The translations under genes and the position numbers were made by a program. From assembly GCA_948474755.1 (NCBI GenBank), contig CAOLHI010000148.1:124001-188000 (forward strand): DNA of 64,000 nt, read 5' to 3'. This stretch comes from Ctenosaura bakeri. Lineage: Eukaryota > Chordata > Lepidosauria > Squamata > Iguanidae. Below are positions 21,880 through 33,923 of the stretch, piece after piece. The stretch's first letter is position 1. Each line of letters begins with the position of its first letter. The notes beneath the pieces are model-generated. The model was given only the letters and a program-made list of their open reading frames with translations. It was not told the DNA's origin and did not search any database.

Positions 21880-23195
21880 ATAATGCGTGGGGATAGTGAT
21901 GACCCTGGAGAGAAAACTTTCTAAAAAATCAGGAAAAAAAAAACCTGTCCCCCTTTTTTTTTACTGAAATCTCTTTTGTCTAGATATTTTTTAAAAAAAT
22001 AATGATTGGGGAATATTTTATTTTAGCATGATAAATAAATATTTAGAACAGTGTTTATATACCCCCTCCCTCTCCCCAGTGTTTCTAAGAACTTGTAGCA
22101 GGTCATATCAATGTAGTTCTTCCTCTTGGTTTCTTTTATTCAGTTTTCTCAATTCTTTTTAGTGGAACGAGTGCACAGAGTTTGCCTGGTACTGTACAAG
22201 ACAAGGACAGACAAAATAATGTCTATGTTTTACTAAGATTGATCGATTCTTCTATTATTTATTTTTGTATATGAGTTTCTCATTGTTTTTCTGCTCCTCA
22301 TAAACTTGAAAAAGCAAATAGTTTCCTTATAGCTCAGGTGTTCCTTACCTTGTAGCTCCATCGGCAACAACAGCAACAACAGCAATTAAAAAGTCAATCG
22401 GTAATAATTTTGACAATCGACTATAATTTAAATCAAGCATAATAATTTTATGCCAAACTACACCATGCATTTTATGTCCCAAAAGTAACTTTTAATCAGT
22501 TAAAGATGATAAGGTTGCATTTTTTCATTCTTTTGGAAATTACCCTTTTTTTTTTTCCAGGGGAGAAAGGGGGGATTTTTAACCCATGGCTTCAAAATTT
22601 TCAGAGATTTTACATCTGTACCTCAAAATAATTTCCACTGAAATCAAAGCAACTTACTTCTGAATAGCAATGTGCTGTTAAAAACCTATAAACCCTATCA
22701 TTGATTCAGATGTGCATTTCTCCAATTCATCCTTTTGATTTCATTATTTGTTAGTCAGCTGAATTAAAGGACTTCTTCTTATCAAGTGATATTTTCACAT
22801 GGAAATATACCTACAGAGACACCTAATTGCATATTAACCTTTTCTCTGTTGAAGTGACCTGCTTTGGCTTTTGAGTTGGCATCATTTACAGTTTTCACTT
22901 CTAATAAAACCTTGGCCAATTGTGTGGTTCTTGTTTGTCTTGTATTTTCTCATTCGTATTCAGATATTGGCTCTGTAAAGTAGAATATCACCTAACTGGC
23001 AGAAGACTGTAATAACATTTCTGTTATCATGTTCACCACAAAAATAATTATTACACACATTTCTAAGCACTATCATGTACTAAAATGTACTAGATGAAAC
23101 AAAACAGAGAAGGGGAAAGAAATGCAACAATTCAGGTGCCCATTTGAGGCAGCACCATGACAGCAGTGGGGGGTGGAATAAAATTAAAAGAACCC
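21880..23195. other. Unassigned AT-rich sequence
   Basis: Nothing recognised except a (CAA/CAG)n-like run at 22366-22385 and a short fragment at 22625-22685 resembling 14895-14950 in reverse. Confidence 0.35.
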
Positions 23196-23234
23196 ATCCA
23201 CATTACACAGATTAGATCCTTCAGTCAGAAAGCT

Positions 23235-23335
23235 TTAGTGACTCACCAGACTACAAACTCCAGGATTCCATAAGATGTTGCCATGACAGTTAAAGTAGGA
23301 TTGTAGCACTACAACTGCATAGTGTGAAGGGGTCC
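23235..23335. mobile_element. Palindromic MITE, related subfamily (right half)
   Basis: Contains 'actacaaactccaggattcc', 'ataagatgttgccatgacag', then TTGTAGCACTACAACTGCAT and GTGTGAAGGGGTCC. This is the right-hand arm of the palindromic family seen more fully at 37231-37455. The left arm has decayed beyond recognition. Confidence 0.6.
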
Positions 23336-23654
23336 AAAGACCAAAACTGGGGTTTGATTTTAAAAAATGCTGACCAAATAATAATTCTTTGGACTCTGCT
23401 TCAGGCCAGCCAGGTGTTTTGCAAAAGCACTGCCAAATGTTAAATAATTGACACTATAGTTTCTCAAATGGCCTTTGAGGAGACTATTTTAGGAAGAAGG
23501 GCCAAGGGACAGTTGGTTCCAGCAATGGATGGAGTGGCCTTTGCTGTCTGCTTCATCCTCTGCTGTAGCCAGCTGGGAATGGTTGTTGACATTATAGGGA
23601 GAGGTTGACCCCAATGGTCCAAGATTGATCTTGTGGTCTTAGTGGACCCCAACC

Positions 23655-24300
23655 TGTACATGAGTCAACAGTGTGATGCAGCAGCTAAAAAAAGCCAATG
23701 TGATTCTAGGCTGCATCAATAGGAGTATAGTGTCAAGATCAAAGGATATAATACCACTCTATTCTGCTTTGGTTAGACCTCCTTTGGAATGGTGTCCAGT
23801 TCTGGGCACCACAATTCAAGAAGGCTATTGACAAGCTGGAACAAATCCAGAAGAGGGTGACTGAAATGGCGAAGGATCTGGAAACCATACCCTATGAGAA
23901 GCGGCTTAGGGAACTGGATATGTTTAGCCTGATGACAAGAAGGTTAAGAGGTGACATGATAGCCATGTTTAAATATTTGAAGGGATATTATATTGAAGCT
24001 GGAACAAACATGTTTTCTGCTGCTCCAGAGACTAGGACATGGAACAATGGAGTCAAACTACAAGAAAAGAGATTCCACCTAACATCAGGAAAAACCTCCT
24101 GATGGTAAGAGCTGTTCAACAGTGGAATATGCTGCCTTGGAGTGTGGTTGAGTCACCTTTTTTGGAGGTTTTTAAACAGAGTCTGGATGGTCATTTGCTG
24201 GGGGTGCTTTGTGTGTGGCGTTCCTGCACGGCAGGAGGTTGGACTCGATGACCATTGTGGTTTCTTCCAAGTCTATGATTTTACAGTTCTATGCTGTATA
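23655..24300 (+). mobile_element. CR1 LINE 3' region (end of ORF2 and 3' UTR)
   Basis: The plus strand carries several short frames matching the C-terminal end of the CR1 reverse-transcriptase polyprotein: KKANVILGCINRS near 23690, YEKRLRELDMFSL and RRLRGDMIAMFKYLKG in the open stretch 23857-24102, and an EVFKQSLDGHL-like end near 24160-24200. The CR1 3' UTR phrase 'ttggactcgatgaccattgt' and a TCTATGATTTTACAG tail follow. Frame shifts and stops separate the pieces, so it is inactive. This part lies beyond the catalytic region; the endonuclease and YADD motif are absent. Confidence 0.88.
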
Positions 24301-24304
24301 GGTG

Positions 24305-24972
24305 TCAGTATCTTACATCTCAGATATATCTAGCTAGAACAGAATGTCTGTGTAATGGAAGAAACAGGGCAAGGGAAGTGAGCATGCATGGGCATGCATG
24401 GAAGCTGAAGACAATGAATGGAAAACTGGACTTAATAAAGGGCATATGTGCATTTTGTGCGTAATGTATAATCTCAGAAGGCCTGTCCTGTATTATCAGT
24501 GTTAATGAATCCCTGGTGAGAGTACAGGATTTTTTAAAATGAATTTATTATTTTAAATCACTTCAAAACTTACCATAGAATACCAGAGCCAGGGATTGTT
24601 GGGTCAAAGTCCTAGTGCCCTTTAACTAACAGGGTTCATGACATTATATGCCATCACACTCAGGCTTTCCTTTTCCTTCTGAGCATATCTGCAATCTTCA
24701 TTGTCGGCATACAGATTTTCCCAGTAATAATATATTGCTGTGAGATATCCCTGTTGTAATATAAAGTGTTTGGGGAGTGGCCCTGACTGAATAGGCAATT
24801 AAAATGCATTAGCTTTACAAAAGATTGACCCCTGATGCAGATGAAACCCCTGGAAATGGTTTGCTGTTAGAGATAAACATAAGCACTGACATTTTAGAGC
24901 ATGGTTATAGGGCTTGTCAAAAGGTCTGCCTGCACTTCAAAAGAAAGAAAAGGAAAGGGGAAAAAATAAAAG

Positions 24973-25030
<58 letters not shown>

Positions 25031-26292
25031 GAAAGAAAGAAAGGAAAGAGCCAATGTCTTTTCCAGTCTCGTTGTGTATAGTTGATTCTTAAATGGAAGG
25101 CAGGGCTCAACAGGATTTCAGTCTTTTACTTTGATATTTTATTGAGGGAAAAGTCAATCAAGCCAAGTTTCCCTGAGATGTCATAGCTCCCTGTTTCCTA
25201 ATGATGTGGGAATTAATTAATTTGTCAATATGGCATTAATGTTTAACATTAACTCTCAGAATCTTGCACTTAGATTATTTATAGAATGCAACAGAATCAG
25301 AAGAGAATGGCATGTAACATAATGAGTGTTATTTTTTGAACTATACCTCCCTGTGCTTGTGTTCATCTAGCTTCTGAAAAGATCCAAAAGTAGCTCTACA
25401 GATTCAGCCATCACTCTGTTCACTCATACCAGTTCTGTGAGGAAAAATAGGTCAAGGGAATGTTCAGTTCTGAAAGTTAACATTTCCTTCTGAAAATGCC
25501 ATCATGAAGTCATACCTGCATCTGTCAGAGCTCAACAACAGGCAGACTAGCCTTTTCTGCTCAAAATGGACTCAGGATGGCTCACAGTAAGATCATTTTT
25601 TTCTTAAAAAAATATAACAAAACCACAATATATTTGTATATTAAGATACAAAGCACAGCAATAAAAAAAGAAGGGGAAAACTTTTTAAATGCTGCACCTA
25701 CCCCAGAGCAATTAACCCCAGAGCATTCCTGAATAAATATTTCTGCTGGCTGTCAGAAGGACAAGAAGTTATTGGTTTCCCTCAGCAGGGAGTTGTGCCA
25801 GACAGCCAGTCAGAGCAGGAGATCAAGCTGGGAGGTCAAGCCAGGAGCTAAAAACAAAGAACAAAGCAACAAATGACAGAGCCAGGTGAACCATTGTTTA
25901 CTGTGCGATGTCGAAGCCTACTGTCAAAGCCCATAGAAGTTTCTTTTCCCCTGTCTAGGAGGTCCCAATGATAAGGACTGTGAATTAACTATATAAACAG
26001 CCCTCTTTAGATAAAACAGAGGTTACAGCACTGGACTTCTGTTAGTGAGACACTGCTATGCAGCAGAAGCAAAAGAGGGGTGATCTTCTCTGTTCCTTAC
26101 AGTCTGCTATGTAGCCCAAAGGCCTCAAATGGATCCCAAGGTCTTCATAGGAGGTCAATACATCCCCTAGCTACTGGCAGTTACCCACTACTGATGAATA
26201 TTCATCTTTTTAACCTTCATGCCCCCTTCCCTATGTTCAACTGCAGTCAAAGCAAGAGGAGGACTAATTTCCAAATCACTAAGGTATGTCTC
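24305..26292. other. Unassigned sequence with microsatellite and possible LINE tail
   Basis: Holds the (GAAA)n array at 24971-25050. From about 25560 to 25760 the text resembles a minus-strand LINE 3' fragment ('ggatggctcacagtaagatc', 'attcctgaataaat'), not firmly assigned. A TATA-like CTATATAAAC lies at 25989-25998 just after a G/A-rich stretch; it could be an old LTR promoter, but no LTR ends were found. Confidence 0.3.
24971..25050. repeat. (GAAA)n microsatellite
   Basis: About 19 tetranucleotide units with two interrupting GGAAA variants at the right end. It encodes a Lys/Glu/Arg repeat in one frame, which is not evidence for a protein. Confidence 0.97.
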
Positions 26293-26297
26293 CAGAC

Positions 26298-26506
26298 ACT
26301 CAGCATGGTATAATGGTTTGAGAGTTGGACTACAGTTGGGCCTGGAGACCAGAGTTCAATTTTCTGATCAACTGTGAAAACCCACTGGGGGACCTTGACA
26401 TATCACACCTTGACACATGACACACTCTCAGCCCAAGAAAATCCTATGATAAGTTCACAATGGGGCCGTCATATGTTGGAAATGACTTGAAGGCACACAA
26501 CAATGA
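26298..26506 (+). mobile_element. tRNA-headed SINE with RTE-type tail
   Basis: The head CAGCATGGTATAATGGTTTG carries an A-box-like region, with a decayed B box in 'accagagttcaattttctg'. The core has 'aacccactgggggaccttg'. The tail has GTTGGAAATGACTTGAAGGC followed by ACACAACAA, matching the tails at 17646, 58774 and 61285 and the LINE at 63425. A small internal duplication (TTGACACATGACAC) is present. Confidence 0.78.
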
Positions 26507-26514
26507 GTCGGGTC

Positions 26515-28970
26515 TCCACACAAACTTTATTGGTTGCATATTACTTAAACTGCCATTGCTTCAGCCTAAAGATCACAAGAATTGTAGCTAGGTGAGGATG
26601 ATGAAAATTCTTAGACAATTTTCTCTATTTGTCCCCTCGGAACTACAGTTTTTAACACTTCCTGAGATGATGCTGTGAATAGTAAATGATTTTAACCCTG
26701 GAAGTTCTACATGCCATTTTTGGAAGGGAGATCAGCTTGGTGAGATTTGAGAGGAGTACTGCCACCACAGGTGATATTTCTCTGTCAGAGGACTTTGTTT
26801 GCTTCCTTATCCTCTTTAGAAGAAACAAGCTTCAGGTGCTATAATTCAGAGCTTTAAAATATTACTTTTGGACTACGATTCTCAGAATCCCCCCAAAAAG
26901 TATGGCTGGTGGTCATAGTAGCTAAGGGATTCAGAGAGCTGTGGTCCAAGAAAGTAGTTTTTCCAATCTCTGTTCCTATGTTGTACAAAATTTACTTGTA
27001 GGTTTACTGCTTACAGTTACAGGCAGAGGGACAGGAGTTAATTGTACTCAGCCTTTGCAGAGCATACAGCTCAGTGTCATGGTTCAGAATTTTAAAATCT
27101 CTTCAGATCTGACCTGAATGATTCCCTATGCCTCACCACTGGGCTCTTCTCCTGGCTTTAGGGCTGGATTATAATTGTTTCAGCCGGAGCAATTGCTATA
27201 GTGCCCTCACTGGCTAGGAGCCCAGTGCTAAAGTGGAAAGGTGTCATCCTTTTCTTCCTCAGTCATTTCTATTTGAGGCGGGGGTGATGTCAATGGAGCT
27301 ACTCCAGACAGAAGAGGCTCTTTTCTGTCCCTCACTGCTGGCTGTTTTCAGTCTTCTTGTGGGATGGTTTGAGCATTATTGCTCTGGCCACTTCCTAGTT
27401 CTTCCCACAACCTGGTGTTGATTTTGGGGTCACTTCCTCTGTCAGATTCCTCTCTTTCTTCTTCAGCACAATTATCATGTCTATCTTTTGCCTTTTTTTC
27501 TCCTCTGCTGGCCAACAGCCTTCTCTCATCTTCCCACTTCACATGTCTCTCACACATTGCACCCAAGATTTCTTTGCTTTCTCTCTGTTCTTCCTGCTTT
27601 TGATTCATCCTCTTTGATTTCTCCTTCCATTACCTCATCCTCTTCTCTGCTATCTCTCCTCTCCATTTTCTCACAAGAGTGAGACTTAACATGACTTACA
27701 GAATAAAAAAGAGATACAAGTAAAAACATATAAAAAGGAGGAGGGAAAAGGAATGTGGCAGCACACTCCATCAACGGCCTCTGATAACACGAGACTTCCA
27801 TTGCCACTGGCTGCACAGAAGAACCAGAAGTGCAATCACATGCTTCCTTCTCCACCATAGCATGGGAAGAAGGCTGCCTGCAGTATGGAAGGAAGGAGTG
27901 TGTCCAATGCGCTCCCTTCTGCAGACAGACAGCCAGGTGTGGAGAGGAGTGTTGGGGACACGCTCCCATCCTGGCAGAGGCACTGCCAAGATTGCAATGG
28001 GATGCACGGGAGAGCATCATCAGGTGGAAATGGTCAGAGAGTGTGTGTGTGTGTGTGAGTGAGTGAGTGAGTGAAAGAGAGAGAGGAGAAAGTGAGTCAC
28101 AACCTACCTTAGGCAGCTATTTCAAACTTCCACCATCTTTTTGGCTTCATTTGTTTAACAAAAAAAGAGGAAAATACAAAAATAAAGTACTTTTGGAGGA
28201 TTTTTTGTCTCGATAATTCAGATCACAGAATTTCTACTTCAGGGCTGTGTGAATTTTAAATTGTAAAGGATGTAAAAATAGAGAAAATATTTACAGTTTT
28301 GCCTATAGCATCATCAGTTCCAGAAAATGTTGGGATGAAGCCTTGAAACTTTGAAAGTTTGAAAACTCAGTAAACCCTGCAGTCAGATGTAGAAAGCAAA
28401 GATCATTCTGTAATCTTTTATTAAAGTTTAGGCCTTTTTTTTCTGCTCATTGTTGTATTGCTTATTTACTCAGCTTCCATGAAAGAACCGATAAAATCTC
28501 ACCAAAGTAAAACAAGAGAATGATATTTCAGAAACTGCAGATTGGTTTTTACTCTACAAAATGCAAGAAAGTGCACAAACTCCACAACACATAGCTTTTT
28601 ATTTTTCCTAGTAATATTTGTAGATAAATCAAACATTTCAAAATTTTGGAAAGTCACTAAAGTGTAGTTCTTAACATATTAGATTTAAAGAAAGGTGACT
28701 TCAGTTCCCATCTCTCTGCTTAATTAACCTCACAGCTTGCAAAAGTAGAAGGGAAGGAACTGTATATATTTTGGGGGGGGAGGGAAGTGTGATAATACAT
28801 TTTATTTTCCTCTGAGGTAAAAGGGAAAAAATATTTCTGATAAGTGTCTCAAACAAACATCCCAACCACTTTTTTTTTGGGGGGGGTCTTTATTCCAAGA
28901 AATTTTGTTTTTTATTTTTTTGGGCAGAGTAATAGTGAAGCTGCACAAGATTATGATTTGGTTTCCTTAA
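26515..28970. other. Unassigned sequence, pyrimidine-rich patch and microsatellites
   Basis: A strongly pyrimidine-rich stretch covers about 27410-27680 and explains the long acidic/basic minus-strand frame there. A (GT)n-(GAGT)n-(GA)n compound run lies at 28039-28086. At 26875-26960 there is a weak inverted repeat of the 'GGACTAC...GTGGTCC' type, perhaps an old DNA-transposon end. No gene recognised. Confidence 0.35.
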
Positions 28971-28979
28971 CTGCATTAT

Positions 28980-29400
28980 TTGTAGGCTGCTTCTAAGGGC
29001 AAACAATCTCAACAATAAGAGGATAAAACAGATTAGAGTTAAAGTCTTAATCACAATTAAGCATGATGCAGCATCATAACTAAGGAAGGCTACACAGATA
29101 TAACAAGTTTTTAAAAGCTGAGACCTGAGTTTTTAAAAGTTAAAACAGATTTTAAATGGTCTGATTAAAAAATGTAGTTGATACAGGAATGATAGAACAG
29201 TTCAGTCTCTTAGAGGAAGGAATTTTACAGTGGGTGCCACCACTGAAAAGACCCTCTTCTGAGTAGGGGCTGCTCACAGAATGAGAGAGTGATGCAGAAT
29301 AAATTGCCAGCATCTCTTATCAGAATAATGTGATGTGAAGGATAGCTCTGAGTTCAAAGAACTGAGGTTAGAGTTTCAAGGTATTCAGGAACATTGAAGA
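28980..29400 (-). mobile_element. LINE fragment, probably L2-like
   Basis: Phrases GGTGCCACCACTGAAAAGAC and 'gaccctcttctgagtaggg' resemble the LINE unit also seen at 2440-2560 in the same orientation. An AT-rich AAAACAGATT-type run lies to the left. Heavily decayed, no open frame. Confidence 0.35.
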
Positions 29401-29799
29401 AACAACAGCACACATTGGCATTGCCAAGGCTAATGAAATATTGGATTTGCAGTGCTATATAAACCATCACAATTTCAAAATTAGTGCCTGTTAATATCCC
29501 ATGTGATGGTTTACCCAAACAACACATTTCCCAGGTTTTATGTTCCCCTCCCATTTTCCCACTCACCTTGCCAGCCTTGCAGTTCTGCCTGCTTACTATA
29601 TTATAACAGATTGTTAAAATAACATTTCCATGTTCCCAGCTTACCCAGTTATCAATTGATCCCATCATCATCACCTACATAGCAAAACATGCAAGCACTA
29701 AAAAAAAAGTTATCTACCTAAAAACATGGCAGGGAAAGCTCAGCTGACCTGATATTCTGCCTCCCCATAACTACCCCTCATTTATCAAGGCTTATGTGG

Positions 29800-30545
29800 A
29801 TATGCGGTATGAAACTTGCAAATTCAATGGAGGGACATTCATGTGATGCATGTTGACACACTCATGTTCACTGGTAGGCAAGTGTTTCTAGTTGACAGAA
29901 TATTGTAGTCACCTTTTTTGCCTCCAATAATCCAGAACCTCAGAAATCTCAAAATGCTGGTCCTATCTCACCACAATGGAGGGAAGAGGAGTTGGCTATT
30001 CAGGATGCCATTCATTGGGAGCCACTGTCGGTTTGAGTAGGCTGGAATGAAAAACAGGATGGACTTGTTTGTGGGATTTGGGCAACTGCAGTTCAGCCAC
30101 CACATCATTCACCAAGCATTTAATCTGAAATCGTCCAATGAATTTAGAATCCAATTTCTTGGAAAGCTGTGGGCACTTCAAAAATTTTGCGGACAAATGC
30201 ACCAAATTGCACTTCTTAAAGTGCCAGTTCTTAGCTCATTTATGGTTGGCATACCTTTTTATAAGTGTCTTTAGCATAGTCTTAAACACATGTTATTGTT
30301 GGCCACACAGTCCAATCAATCAATGGGAGTGGATGAGTCTAGATGATCTTGACGATCATCAAATACTTTACCGTCTACCTATACACAATTTCAAAAGGGG
30401 GATATCCTCTATTTTTGATGGACAGCATTGTTGTAAGCTATTTCAGCAAAGACTAGGAGGACCACCCAGTTATCTTGCTAGAAATCATTGCAGCATCACA
30501 GGTATTTTCCCAAGATTTGGTTGACCCTTTCCATCTGTTTCCTGC
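29800..30545 (-). pseudogene. Ty3/Gypsy integrase and chromodomain remnant
   Basis: Read on the minus strand from 30545: the end of the integrase core with an ERVNQILGK-like block near 30530 and a FAEIAYNN-like block near 30440-30455, then a damaged stretch. An open segment at 29996-30205 follows, holding KLDSKFIGRFQI (the GPY/F-type module) and HPVFHSSLLKP. Next comes a chromodomain-like stretch from about 29960 to 29840, starting FEISEVLDYW, with one stop inside. The order integrase core, GPY/F, HPVFH, chromodomain is typical of chromoviruses. Several stops interrupt it; protease, reverse transcriptase and LTRs are not seen beside it. It is a dead fragment, diagnostic of class. Confidence 0.82.
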
Positions 30546-31700
30546 AACTCCCCCCAACTCCCAATCCTGACAAGAGGCTGTGAAAAGACATTTCAGTTTC
30601 TCACTCCTGCAGCTGGTTTGACAGGTGAATTGTCTTTTCAAAGTCTCCAGTGAGGATTTCTGTGAAGAATTCGGGAGGAAGAATTGTGGATGCTTGGGAG
30701 TTGATAATCTAGTTTCTGTTTTCCCCACAGCTTCCCTCCCCTCAAACTCCTGTCTTTCATAGAAATCCTGACTAGCCCTTGCCCCCATTTGACAGCTGAA
30801 ACATCTTTTCAAAGCCTCTAGTCAGGATTTGATGATCAACCATGAATCAAATACATAAATTGGGTAATAAGGTCTATTTTATTTAAGCTGACCTATTTAA
30901 AATTGCATTGGCCTGTAAAGGAGCAACTAGGGGAAAGCAACCAGATGGGGGTCCAACTGAAGCCAGACGTCATCATGTTACAATCCCTTCAGCCTTCCCT
31001 CAGCCCTAAGAGCAATTCAAATTGCTTTGGTTGCTCCCCAGTCTGGCATAACTGGAAGGTAACCTAAGGGACCACCACCCTAGCCACAGGGCCCTAATCC
31101 CTAAAGCCCTACAAGAGAGAGCCCTAATCTCTAAACTCCCTAAAGAGGGAGTTACAGAGCCCTACCCTACACCAAAGGGCTGCCACCAAAGTCTTATTTT
31201 CCCCCACTACCTTCCAAAGGAATATCTATTTAATGCACCCCCCCAGCAAATTGTCCCAGTGCCATCAACTACAGTATGGGATAGGCAAAATGGGGAAAAA
31301 TTCCTATCAATCCCTAAAGTGACCAGATAAACTCATACAACAATGAGGGTGAGAGGGTAGATCAATTGTCACAGCCAAGTGGACAACAGCAGAGGTGAGC
31401 TAGCTTCAAATAGCACAAGCCCTGCTCCTGGCTCATGTTGTAATCTGACATTGCATGCCAATCATCACAGTCACATCCACGGAGACCATCAAAGTTTTAT
31501 CCTCCTGAGCAGCAACTATTGTCACTCAGGTCCAGGTAAGTATTCTCTAAAAGATGTGGGGGTGGGGAGATTCCCTTCCCCCACAATTTCCCTCTTCAAC
31601 TCCCTCCACCCAAGCCTTTCACAGAAATCCACGCTAGAGGCTGCAGCATTCAAAGGAGAGCTGTCAACTTTCCAGCAACTCCCCTCCTAAAATATGCATA
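30546..31700. other. Unassigned sequence with internal repeats
   Basis: Two direct repeats of about 44 bp (30615-30658 and 30787-30830) share 'tcttttcaaag' and GTCAGGATTT/GTGAGGATTT. AATCCTGACTAG (30767-30779) and CTAGTCAGGATT (30817-30829) form a short inverted repeat, and a related reversed motif recurs near 31620-31665. A further C-rich stretch (31060-31250) contains repeated 'gagccctaatc' phrases. It may be the flank of the Gypsy element or an unknown element; no gene recognised. Confidence 0.35.
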
Positions 31701-33315
31701 CATCATCAGTTGGAAAGATATAAAAAGAAGAGAGAGTCTTCAATTATTCTCATTGAAGGAAAATGAACAGTATACCTGTGTATATCCTCAGGGTTTCACT
31801 GATGTTTCTACAAAACTATTTGTCCCAAAGGATCCATGTCCTCTCTTTATGAATGAATAAATCTCAAAGAAATCAATGGAACACAAACATGAGCAAATGC
31901 ATTTAGGGCAGCAATTAGAGATGTCAAAAAAGCAGATTATTTCAGAAGTTTACAGTCTACTTGGGCTTCTTACACATCAAGTCATATGAAAAGAAGCTAA
32001 ACTGTGGATCTGCTCTGCCTTATTGAAACTAAGAAGTGAAAGTTGACTACAAAATGTTGCTTGTGGTGTGCAGGAAGAAAGGGTTTTTCCCACTAGCTTT
32101 CCCTCACCAGCTTGGAGCCTTTAAAGGCATGTATTGTTCTAGCTTTCACTTGATCCTATCTGTCTTTGAGGGGTCTCTATATACTATAGGCTGCCCCTTA
32201 TGGAAATATATCCTAAGGAAGAACACTTGATCCTTTCTGCTTCCCTTTTTTCCAAATGACAGCATACACAGAAAGCCCTTTTTGTTGTACCTTGAAGATT
32301 TTTCCTCCAAAATGTTATTTTTACTTTGATGCAGCCATATTCTGTTGCTGTGAAAACAAGAGAACATTCTTGCAGCATCATTAAAGGCTAACAGGCATAA
32401 AGTTTTGTGGCTTTACGCCATTTAGAAAACATTCAGTACACCTATTAGAGTGGGCTCATGAAGTCATTGTTCTAGTATGTGACTGGATGCATTTTGTGCA
32501 GTAGGAAATAGCTTTGTGAACAGTTGACAGTATGTAGTTTGGAACAAGGTTATAACTTCAGACAAACAGATGAAAAAAAATAAAGAAATGGAAGATTATA
32601 ATGACTGCTATTATTTTTCATCTTCACAACCACAAATTAATAGTATGCTGTTGGGAGCAACACCTGCTCCATCTGGAACCAATGGAAGATACATGCTGCT
32701 TCGGATTGAGCTTGGTTGCTGCAGGCATCAGCAAATGTATTCAGAATTCCTTTTGCATCACATTTGCAGGATTCACTATCACCTGGAAAATATCATTTTT
32801 CATCACCAGATTTTGCAATCACTTACCCCATTATATACCTTTTATTGTTTCTGGTTTAGTTCACAGTGTGTCAAGGAAAGTGCTGATAAATTCTCACAGC
32901 TCTGGGAAAGCTGTGATGTAATTTCAGTCAATGCCTCAAGGATGCTGTCTTTTGATGAGGCATTGCATGGTCATGCAAAATAGCATGTGGTTCTGGGTGA
33001 ATGAGAGAGAGGTGCCTCTTTAGTTTCTTGTGCAGTGAGGGTGGAGGGAGCTTAGAATAAATCCCAGGCTGGACTCCATGAAGCCTTATGCTATAAAAAA
33101 CTTGTTAATCACTGAGGGTGCCAGAAAATACTTTAATATTTTTCATGGACATCTGCAAATCTAGAAGCTTTCTGGAATACCCTCGTTTGTGTGTTTGTGT
33201 GCATGTACACACAGAGATTTGGCTAAATAAGCTTTGGAAATAGAAGGAATTATTATGTCTCCAATATCCCCTGCTTTACAGTATAAGGAAATGATAGTTT
33301 AATAGATAATGGAAA
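31700..33315. other. Unassigned AT-rich sequence
   Basis: Nothing recognised. The longest frame, 137 residues at 32570-32983 (+), overlaps another in a second frame, has no domain, and is judged chance. Confidence 0.35.
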
Positions 33316-33319
33316 GAGA

Positions 33320-33580
33320 ACCAGTGTGACGTAGTGGTTATTGTACTGCAGATAGACTTGGGAAAGTCAGGTTCAAGTAGCACTGAGCCACAAAATTCCA
33401 TGGATAACATGGAACATAACATTATTCTCTCCTTCTGTCATTGTGACATATTTCACAAGGTCCAGCTATGTTCTTCCAGACTGATTTGCTTCATAAGATT
33501 CTTATGAGGGTAAAATGGAGAGAAGAAAAGCCATACACATTTGCACTGAGCTCATTGAAGAAAAAATGTTCGTAAATGAA
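33320..33580 (+). mobile_element. tRNA-headed SINE with L2-like tail
   Basis: The head AACCAGTGTGACGTAGTGGT carries an A-box-like segment, with a B-box-like GTTCAAGTAG near 33372. The distal part has GAGGGTAAAATGGAGAGAAG followed by a tail resembling the L2-like 3' end (TTGCACTGAGCTCATTGAAG...). Diverged and presumably inactive. The tail match is weaker than for the 51.8 kb SINE. Confidence 0.5.
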
Positions 33581-33923
33581 ACCAATATGTCAAATAATTT
33601 TAAAACTTTCCAATTTGTTCTCATAAAATTATAGAATTATACACTTGGAAGAAACTCTAATGGCCATCTAATCCAACCTCCTACCAAACAGGAATCTGTT
33701 AACTAAAGTATCTCAGAAACATGGCCTTCCAAACTTTATTTAAAAACTTCCAATGAAGAAAAGTCTGGTACCTTCTGAGGCATTCTGTTCCACTATAGAG
33801 CAGCAATTTCCATCAGGAAGTTCTTCTCACTATTTAAACGGAATGTCATTTCTTGTCATTTGAATCTGTTGGCTTACATTCTAGTCACTGAAACAGCAGG
33901 AAACAAGCTTGCTCCATGCTCTA

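Noticed and set aside
24825..25085. Lys/Glu repeat protein on the plus strand
   Set aside because: Translation of the (GAAA)n microsatellite.
27348..28020. Charged minus-strand frames
   Set aside because: Explained by the pyrimidine-rich plus strand, which gives Glu/Lys/Arg-rich translations.
32570..32983. 137-residue plus-strand frame as a candidate exon
   Set aside because: No domain and an overlapping 106-residue frame in another phase; consistent with chance.
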